The notes under the pieces were generated by a model. The model ran no database searches, was not told the DNA's origin, and saw only the letters and a program-made list of their open reading frames with translations. This document shows, one piece after another, positions 1 to 10,100 of a stretch of 16,112 nt of DNA. Source of the stretch: Phoronis pallida (Eukaryota; Phoronida; Phoronidae); NCBI GenBank assembly GCA_028565715.1, contig JAOXYC010229792.1, forward strand, positions 1 through 16,112, read 5' to 3'. Position 1 is the first letter of the stretch, and every line of letters begins with the position of its first letter. Position numbers and translations under genes: made by a program.

Positions 1-983
1 GCAAGGTCTGGATTATTTTGCAACTGAACATTTTTTAAATTATAGCATACAATGTATTGCTAGCACAAGTCTCAACAGTCAGCTAGTATGTCAATAATTT
101 AGAACCATAGACATGATTACACCAAGGAATGATCCTTTCAATATATAAGGAAATGAATAAGTTTTATCTTGTCTATAATTATTCTTGAGAGTCATTCTAC
201 ATACAGCGAACTAGGTGAAAAACGATCAAATATCTCATGGACTGTTTTCAGAAGTTCAACATTATCAGAAACCTAAAAGCAGCAGTTTATTCTAAAATTT
301 AAACACAATGAAACTTCCTTTTCTTTTTATTCAAGAAGTTGATTTTTGTGCTTTTTTATTTTCAAAATCATTGCTTTTAAATTAGTTTATTTTGACAAGA
401 CAGTGAAATTTTGAAATGCATCAAAAAATCAATATTTAAAACACAATGAGTATTTCATCAATCACCTGACCTTGCTTGAGTTGATAATGAAAACCTTCTT
501 CACTATCACCTGAACTCAGGAAATCATGTCATTTATCACACAGGGTGTGAGTTTAGAAACAGAGCAATATCTCAATACATGCGTGGGGATTGAACAATGT
601 TACTAGATATTTGAAGTGGTTTCAAGATGAGAAAATAGGACGTTAATTAAAATTGCCAAGTATGAGATCATTAAATCAAGATGCAAAGTGCCTTTTTCTT
701 AAAAATCAGTCAGGTGGGAAGAATTAATTTAACTGTACTTAAAGCACTTCTTATATCACAGGTTTTTATGTGTATTACTTTTTTTCCAAAATGCATTTTA
801 TTATTATGACACTGTCTAAAGAGTTATCCGTTTATTGAATATTTAGATTATTTTATTTCACAAAAAGGAAATATTACAAAGGTGAGTTAATATCTATTTT
901 CATACTGCTTTAAATTGGAAACTGAATAATTAAACATTTTTATAAGCATTCACTCTGACATTTAATTTAACTCAATAACATAC
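1..983 (-). other. Next CEP152 intron or 3' flank, no exon supported
   Basis: Very AT-rich, without a block that continues the conserved coil. The most coding-like patch, about 448-535 on the minus strand, reads DSEEGFHYQLKQGQVIDEIL, but its available acceptors do not fit the two carried bases well. If exon 22 were not spliced, the frame would add WYVIELN and stop at 962-964; an AATAAA on the minus strand near 830 could then serve as a poly(A) signal. Confidence 0.5.
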
Positions 984-1131
984 CAGTTAACATCGGTCAA
1001 TATATCATTGAGACATTGCAGATAATACTTCCTAAGCTGCTTAGTGGTTTCATGACGTGCCTTGGCAACCTGTGATTTGACGGTCTGTGCCGCTCGGGTG
1101 TTGGTTTCATTGACATGTTTCATCACCTCAC
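984..1131 (-). CDS. CEP152: CEP152 exon 22 (residues 1553-1601), first half of the CEP63-binding-type segment
   Basis: Encodes AKARHETTKQLRKYYLQCLN followed by DILTDVN; human has [20 protein letters not shown] followed by QILQDD. In vertebrates this helix and the one after it form the CEP63-interacting module. The exon ends at TG|GTATGT (donor at 982-983), two bases into a codon, and the matching second helix (human NAASKLATMAKLLE) is not in the window. Confidence 0.9.
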
Positions 1132-4100
1132 CTGAGAATACATCAAGAGTTATGTTTGAACTCCATGTAAACACTCTCATGATCAAAATAGTAATAATTC
1201 AAATAATATTAAAGTTTTTCACAACTCATAATTGCTATCAACTGGGTTATAATGTGGGAATTGTAAAATACCTCGAGTAAAAAACACTTTTTATGTAATG
1301 GGCAATATTCTTTTTAAATGCAATATGCAACAGTATTTTGGTCAGATATGTCTACAAATTATTTCCTCAAGATTATTTCTTTAATGCCACTAACTTTGAA
1401 TCCATACTAAGGTTCAAGCACGGAAATGAACAAACAAAACTTGCCACTTTAAAGTCTGTCAATCAAGTTTTCCATGCTGGCAGAGGGTCTTAATTCTTGT
1501 TTTTAAATTTTTAAAGTTTCATACTCACTTTTTATCTTTTTTATAGTTTGTGAGTATTGAGCCTTGATTTTCTCCGTTACCTCCACCTGGACCTCGCTCC
1601 TATCTGTCTGAGCCTCTTTTTCACACACGTCCTTTATACTGGCCAGTAACGCTCTCTTCTCAAGAAGCAGCCTCTCTTTGATGTGTTCACGCTTCAAGCC
1701 TGGAACAATAAGAAGTTTTTAATGATTGAATTTGTCACATCAGACAAAATGGTCTTCTGAATGCTTGGTATCATTATTTTGTGCAGCAACGATCATTGTT
1801 TTAACAACTGTTCAACAATTTCAACACCGACCTTGAGGCAAAACTGCAGAATTGAAGCATACTAGCACTTATACCAGAACATATTTATCTGGTTGCCATT
1901 TACAGGGACAAAAAAGTGTTCTGGCAGAAAGAAAGGGTCGATAGTCTGCATTTACATTTCTTTGAACAGGAGAAAAACCAGGGGAATTTTGCATAATTGC
2001 TCATACACTTGAGTAACAATTAGTAATTATAAAGTCACAAACCTTCAGTGATGGCATCATGCTCCTTCCGTAACAGTACCATTTTATTTTTCATTGTTTC
2101 CATGGCGATGTCATGCTCAGCTTGTGATTTGTCATACGATATCTCAAAGTTTCTCAACTTTGTATTCAACTCATCATTTTTAAGTTTATATCTTGACACG
2201 ATCTGTTCCTGATCACCCTCTGTTTTCCCAAGTAATTCTTTCAATTCTTGCCGTCTGCTCTCTGATTTCTGCAACTGTGTATTCAGTATTTCAACCTCTT
2301 GTTCAAAGTCTGAGATTTTCACAGCAGAGTCCTTATTGACACTTTGCAGACGCCCTTCGAATCGTGCTTGCTGTTCGGAGATGAGAGATTCTCGCTGTTG
2401 AAGCTTGTCCTGCAGAGCCTCGATTTGATGTTCGTAAGTGTTCTCTAAATGTTTGAGATGTGTTTGTGCATCGCTGAGTTCGTTGAGGTATTTCTGTTTC
2501 TCTTCTGGTGACAAACTTTGCCGACGCAATTTTGATAGTTCCTCCTAAAGTGAAAAAGAGAATGTTGAATTCCAAGATAAACTGTGCAACAAGAGATAAT
2601 CTGAATTCCTTGCATACACAAACTAAGTTGTACCAGTTTCTTAATTGCCTACTATTCAAAATCAATAAATTTGAAATAAAAACTTGAACTCGATGTTTCC
2701 GTATTCTGTTTGCCACTATAATGATCCAATTGTACTGGGAGTTCATTTAAAATTAATGCTAGCCAGCATATAATGTTTGTCCTGAGTGTTTCAAAAGATT
2801 ATATAACAAAACATTGTGTATTATAATTTTGTAAACTTAAAAAAAATGTTTTGGCATCATCAGCGGTGACCATTTTAAAACATGAAAAAGACAAACAAAA
2901 CATGCACAATTTTAAAATCAATTTCAATTATCCTCTCACCTGTAGATGTTGTTGATGGGCGTTCTCCATATCTTGCCTCAACTTGTTAATTTCCTCCTCC
3001 AGGTGACTATCAGCTGTGTTGAGTAACGCGTCACGCTCTTCAATCTCACTCACTAGTTTGAGCTTCTCAGACTGCCAGGTGTCGCTAGCGGGACTACTCG
3101 CAGAGTGCTGTAAGGAATTAATTGAAAAAAAACTGTGACTAAAGATCAACCTATATGGGAATTTGTCAACAAAGCACACCCAAAAAATAACTCATCCTTT
3201 AGTTAAATAACACACGTCACGCAGAATCTGAATTAAATGAAAGTTCTTCCCGCAATTAGAAGACATTTTACATTAAAGTTATAAATCACAATTCTTTCAA
3301 TACCTGAAATTCCTGGTTTCTAATTCCAACACTGTCTTGATGTTCTTTGATTTAATTGCATAAAAAAAAATTTATTTGAATGAACAATCTATGTAAAAGT
3401 TATATTCAAGCAAAGGCTTCATTACCTGATCAACCAGTGTCTGCAGCTTGTCCACCTTCAAGCCCCATTCACGACTCACTCTCTCCAGCTCACGGCTCAT
3501 TTTCTGTTCATGTTTCTCAGTCAGAGACTTGATTTTGTCTGTATGCAACTTTTCAATGTTAACCTGAAACAGCCAATGAAATGCCTAACAAATGGTATGT
3601 TAAGATGCAAATTAAAATACAGAAGGTCAAGGAAATCTAAACCAAACTCCTGAATTCTTGGTGGAAATATTGAGCCGGGATCTGTAGAGAAATATGTAAC
3701 ATTTTCTTTGAAGATAAAATGCCGTTGTGAAATTTGGCACAGTTTCTGGATTGTAAACTAAACATTTTTGAAGAGATGTGACAATACTTAGGCAGGAAAT
3801 AGGTCAATATCCAGGAAGAAAAAATGTCCTTAATATCAAATTTACATAAAAGTTACATCTGACTACACATTCAACCATTTTCTTAAAATCAAAATGTAAA
3901 AAGCTGTCAATCAATACCTTCTCAGATTCAAATTCCTCCCTAGATCTCTTCAATGCTTCATTGAGATTGTTACGCTGTTCTACCAAGAACCGTTGGTATT
4001 CTTCTTCATTGGCCTCCTGCTGGGCTGACATCTTGTCCCGCCACTCATTATCTTTTTCTGTCAGACTTTGTTGACTCAACTGAAATTCAAACGCAGCATT

Positions 4101-7100
4101 AGAGGCTCAAGTCCACTTTCTTGATGGTTCAAATAAACGATTGGGAGGGATTTGTGTTTTAGTTTTTAGAGATTTTAGTTTTCAATTAAACCTTAGCTCT
4201 GATAATAAAATAAACATTTCATTGTTTAAACATGAAAAAAAATCTCCTTGGGAGATATAAAACACTTGGTTTTCTTACAACAATTTTTAACTCAATTCTT
4301 ACCCGCAATTCCTCTTTTAGTGACTCCATTTCTTCATGCAATTGCTTACTCCTCTGCTTCACCTTTTCTAGTGACCCCTCCCTGTCCTTCAACTTTTCCT
4401 TGCTATCCTGCATCTCTCTATTCAATACATCCTTTTCTTGATGCCAACTTTTACAATCTGTCTCTAGCTCTTTGGTGATCAATTCATTCTCTTTCTTTAT
4501 AGTATCCAAGTCCTGAAATGAATCATACTTTTTATTTGCTTGTTTAGCACAATTAACAATTACATAAAATAATAACAAGCAAAAATTCAAGAAATGACTT
4601 TATGATAACGTTACTTTTGGATTTAGGCTCATTTGTATGTTGTAATTAAGGTGCACGATATCTTTCTTGTTAGTTTAAAAAAGGGTTTTATCAAGCCCGT
4701 AATATAACTTTATCTGCAGCCGTTTCTCATGATTATTTGGTTATACATAGTAATAAAGGTGGTATGATAACATGCTTGGACTTTTAGTAACTATTAATCA
4801 ATTATTGACCCCAATATCACAGTTGTACCATCAACCATAAAATCCCATCATAATATCTTCCAATACCTCAGTTAACTTGGAGATTCTTTTATTAAATGTT
4901 GCACTTGTTTCTTCTATTGCTTTTTCAATGAAATTCTTCTTCTCAGCATCCCACTTTTTCTGTGCCTCTTCGACTGCCCCCTTCAGCTAAAATTAAGGCA
5001 TTAAGTATTAATGCTAGGTATTTGCATGGTGTTTCCTCAATACAATTAACTCTCCTTTACACATTACAATCTAAGCCCTCACATTATTCACTCATGAACC
5101 ACATGAGCCTCTGCTCCTAATTCAGTATATAAACATTTAATCTTTTCCAAACGGGAAAAATATCTTTGCACTAATCAAAGTGTTAAATTTAAAACGTTTT
5201 CATCACTCTTAAATTCTTTAATCTTACCTCATTTTCCAGTTCCACCCTGTGCTTCTCCTCAAGCTCTGAGATGACATCCTTCGTAATTTTCATTTTGTCT
5301 TTCTCCACCAAACTCACCCACTCCGTCCGAGCCTGAGACACAGCCTCCTTGATTGCACACTCACGACCTTGGTCAGACGTTTCTTGCCATTTTTCCTTCT
5401 CGCGTGATAAACGCTGGTGGAGTTCATTTTCAAAGGTCAGACGTTTTTCGGCCAGCCATTCTGATTTTGCTGTAGGAAGGTTGAAGAGTATTTTAATAAT
5501 CAATTATCAACCCAGAAATACACAGGTTTACCAACTACAGTTGCTACTGCTTTAGGGAATTTCACTTGGTGAATATAAAGAAATTACCCGTCTTGAAACA
5601 AGACACAAGCTTGCGCTACTCTCTTACATGATGAAAATTGAACAAACCACCCATAACAACTAACCTTTTGCTATGTGATCCTGTACCTCCTGGTCCAGCC
5701 TGGAGTCATATTGCATCTTCAGTTCCCGCTCAGCAGACTCTACAGCTTTCTTGATGGCTGCCTGCTTCGCTGCTTTCTGCTCTTCAAACCAGGAGAGCTT
5801 TTCAGCAGCAACCTGTATGATTACCAATATTTAAAAGTCTAAGCAATTTAATTGAGCCATCAAAACATGATGAAAGTCCCAAGTGCTAAACTGCTGAGAC
5901 CACAGTCTACTATAACCATGATATTGGCAAAAACCTTTTGAATTTGTATTTCAATCACCTTATTATAACAGGGGTAATTATATATACTGGCTATAGCGCT
6001 ATGCGTTAAGATTTGATTTGGACAGGATTAGGACGGACTGGAAAGCTCAGTTGGTAGAGCATCTGACCTGCAATCAGGGAGACCTGGGTTTGACTCCAGT
6101 TCAATTCCGAATTTTTTCGGTCTTTTCATATAATTATCAAACATGTGTATTATTTGGTATTAAACACTTGAGTCCCAATAGATGTTTTCAAACGTTTTGT
6201 TTTCTTGCATTGGCTTTCTCAACTGTAGGCCAGTCATTTACACAAAGCATTTATATAAAGTCTAACGAACCTTTGTATCCACGAGACGTTGAACTTGAGT
6301 TTCCTGACTTTTGCACCATTTGTCTTTCACTTCAGTCATGTTTGTAGACTCAAGACTATGTAACTGTTTAATCTCCTCTTCTTTCACTTTTTCAAGGGCT
6401 TCTTTCATCTAAAAATGATCGAAAGTCAGTATATATGATTCTAAGTAAATCACATTTGTCACCAAAAATTGAGACTGGCAGTTTGTTTGACAAGACGTGA
6501 TATGTAGTATCTATGATAAATAATAAAAGAGCATAAATTTTTTTCCAATGGATTCAACTTTTTATATTTTATTGTTCTATTGTCTAACTTAACTGGTTCA
6601 AGACCCACAACAAGTGTCACTCTGTGTTGTTAATGTTTGTTTTAAAAGTTTTGCTAAAATGAAACCACCAAAAATTTAAATTTTGTATTTTTCAAATTCT
6701 AATTCATAAAACAAATACCTCGGTGAGTTTATTTTCCATTTCCTTTTCAAATTTTGTTTTACACACGTCTTCCAACTCATCTTTCTCCCGACAAGCTGTC
6801 ACATACATCTCCTTCACACTGTCTAGTTCTTGGAGAGTTGACGTGAGCTCTGCCTGAAGTTGTCTAAGGCGGTTCTCCAAGTCTGCCTTCAAATCAGCAC
6901 AGTCAGCTTCGTGTTTTTGTTCTAGATCTTTGCGCAGATCTTCTTTGACCTTTTCATGGTGATTAAGGCAGGCTTCTTGGCATCTGGTGTAAAAAGTAAT
7001 GAATGAATGAAAACCATGATAGTTTTTATTTCCTACAATAGAAAACTTATTCAAAATTTTAATTATTAATAACAGTATCCTTCCTATTTTGAATATTTAT

Positions 7101-10100
7101 TGGGGTCTGTTAATTATTTCAACATGTTTTAATCAATAAGCCAACAAAACAGGAAGGTAGGTTAGAAACAACATACTTTTCCAGCGCTATTCTCTTGTCC
7201 TCATCATAATCGGTCACCATCTGCGACATCTGTTGTCTGAGTTCTGCATTAATCTCTGTGACGCGCTCCTCACTAGAACCAACCTCGGCTAGAGTATTCT
7301 GGATTTCTTCTAACTCCTGACTTAGAGACTCTTTTTCCTGTTGGAGATTTTCCAGTTGCCTTTTCACCATTTTCTCTCTGCCACTCATTCCAGTAGAATC
7401 TGGTGTTATGGAATCGATGTCAGCTTTCAGTCTCTGGATACTCTCCTAAAACAATAAAACAAGATAATTTCAAACTGGGAAGGAAAAGACGACAACAGTT
7501 TTTTCTTGAAATCTTGTCCCTTTGACGGCATTTCCAAGTGAATTTAATGAATTCATAAAGTACATAATTCAGATCAAGTTCCATGGACAACCTTTTGTTT
7601 CTATATAATTCGAATTCAACGCAAGACATTTTTTATGGCTAAAAGGGCAAGATTTCACACTTTACTAGTTCAAAACAAATAAAAAACAACAAAGTCTGAA
7701 AATCACATTTTTAATGAAAAATAAATTTTATCCAAACAATAAGTTACATCAGTTTGCAAGAAAGTACCTCCAGTTTACTATTCTTCTTCTCAGTTTCTTC
7801 ACTCTGCCGCTTCCATTCATTCATTTTCTCCTTGGAAGCCTTCAACTCCGACTGTAGTTGAGTCACTTGTTCTCGCTTCGCTTTATTACTCAGTAATATC
7901 TTCTGCATCTCTGACTTCAGTTTTGGCACAATCTCATCCGGCATCATGGATGTATCATCTCCAGTACTGTGAAATGACAAAAACTTAAATTAAACCATAT
8001 CAAGTACAAACAAAACGCCCTTTTTATCCAAAGAGCAATTTTTCTTTGCCCAAGTTCTGCTTACTCTTGCGCCATTGGCATCTGATCTTCAAGCAAATTC
8101 AAACATAATTTAAGTATTGACTGCAAAATACCCGGCCCTGTTATATTGTTTTAGTTAGATGTAAACTGTACCAAACTTTCACAATCAAATCACATTCAAA
8201 GTTTCATCTAGTATCATTAAAGTAAGTGTAAGAACTAATCTATAGCATAGCAATTAAATAGTGTTGGATATTTTTTAATATAAAATATTCACAATGAATT
8301 GATTTTTACAAATCACACGTCTGGCAAAAACTCAATATTAACGTACATGTGAGGTTTTGGTGTTTTCCAAGCCATTGGAGCACCAGACTTGCTGCGGATA
8401 TTGAGTTGACTAAAGGACTCGGAGGGCGACACATCCAAATGATCTCTGCTGGAGGCTGAACCAGACAGGACACCCAACTGGGAGGCGGCTTCGAAGTACG
8501 ACATCTGTTCCTTCAAGTCACAAAGGTCCGTCTGGAAAAATTAAATGGACATGAAAATTAAGGTCATACCTTAGTTCCAAGACCAGTGAGTAACTCTTAG
8601 ACGTGTAGTAGTAGTAAGAGTGTCATCCAAATAAGACAATCACATTAAAGCAAACCTGTCAAGTTCACATTATAGATTCTTTTAGGCAAAAATTTGGAGT
8701 GTTGATTATTTTTAAGTTTAATGGTCATCATAGATCTTTACTTGTCTTACAAACATCAATCATATGATATTTATAATAGAAACTGTTAACATCTGTTTTA
8801 ATAAATACCTGTAGAGTTTTACAGAGGTCTTCACTGATACATTTCGAAGCTATTGCTTGATTAAGTTGAACTCGTAAATTCCCCAGCTCACTGCTAGCTC
8901 CTGACTCTAATAGATCTCTACACTGACGTTGACTATCTTCAAGACTCCGAGTGAGACGATTAATAGTATCCGCCCGGTCAATCTGAGCTCTGTCTGAATG
9001 CTGCATAGACTCTGTTAGTTGTTGTCTAAGCTGGCCAACTTCATCTACCTATTGAATAATTTGAGTGTGTTATAAAAAAGAGAATTGGGTTTAAAACTAG
9101 ATAACTAATGCAGATTTTAAAGGTTTCAAGCAGGATTTAACAAATCAAACTATTGTACACATAATGGGCCCAGTTTCACACAAAACCATAAACCCCATAG
9201 CTAACCCAGGTCTGAAGTTTCAGGAAAGTGGTCCTTGAGAGAAGGATACAATAAACCATGGGAGTTCTCAGAAATAAACCAACTAAATTACAAAATGGAA
9301 TTATTCCATATTTTTTGCAATTGAACACAAACGTTTTAAGCAACTGCACATGCTGACAAAACCAGGGACAAAACATTGCTATGAGTTCTACAAAGGAACA
9401 AATTGACATCAAATTGTGATCAGTTGGGATGAAAAAGTAAGCCATTCTAGAACCATGTATCTCATAAGCTATTGCAAACCATCTAGTACATACCTTGTCT
9501 TCAAGCTGACCCTGAACCTGGTCAATCTTCTCCCTCGCATTGAACAATTCTTGCTCATGTTTCTGTTTCATACTAGACAATACTGACTCATGTAGCTCGC
9601 GTGCTCGTGTTAGACTCTCTGAGCTACGGACTTCAAACAACTGCTGGTTGAGATTCTCAGTCGTTGTCTCAGCTGCTTGCAGTTTTCGCAGTACCTAAAA
9701 CAGAGATTAACATTATCATTATAATAATTATCATAAGGCATTCATCTCTACTTGCATGACAACCACAGTACAACAATCTGTAGATCTCTATCCAAGTGAT
9801 TCTGAATGTCAAACTATCACATCTCAGTCAACATTTTTTCAAAGTTTATCAAAACTTTTTTAGTTTTTTAGATTAAAAGTGCAACAATGGCACAAGTTTG
9901 TCATAAAAGGGACTTAATCATTCTAGCAGCCGATGGAAACTTTTTCCATAAACTCCAATTCAACTTTTATAGTTTTAGCTATAAGATGGCCAATTCTGTG
10001 TGGTATACAAATTTATCTATCAACAATACAAGACCAACCTGATCTTTAGATTCAAACACATCAGCTATCTGAGATTGTAGTGAAGAGACTGTACTATGAA

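Noticed and set aside
448-535. Candidate exon 23 on the minus strand (DSEEGFHYQLKQ...)
   Set aside because: The normal acceptor TTCAG|GTG gives TGG TGA with the two carried bases, an immediate stop; the alternative GAG acceptor is poor and the sequence does not resemble the expected helix after exon 22.
2333-2746. 137-codon minus-strand frame overlapping exon 20
   Set aside because: It is in a different frame from the conserved coil and extends into the intron; a shadow.
6036-6108. Functional tRNA gene (Ala-like TGC, or Cys)
   Set aside because: No acceptor stem pairing, C at loop position 33 and a poor T stem; kept as a tRNA-derived repeat.
6018-6347. 109-codon open frame on the plus strand
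   Set aside because: It spans the tRNA-like sequence and the antisense of exon 12; a chance frame.
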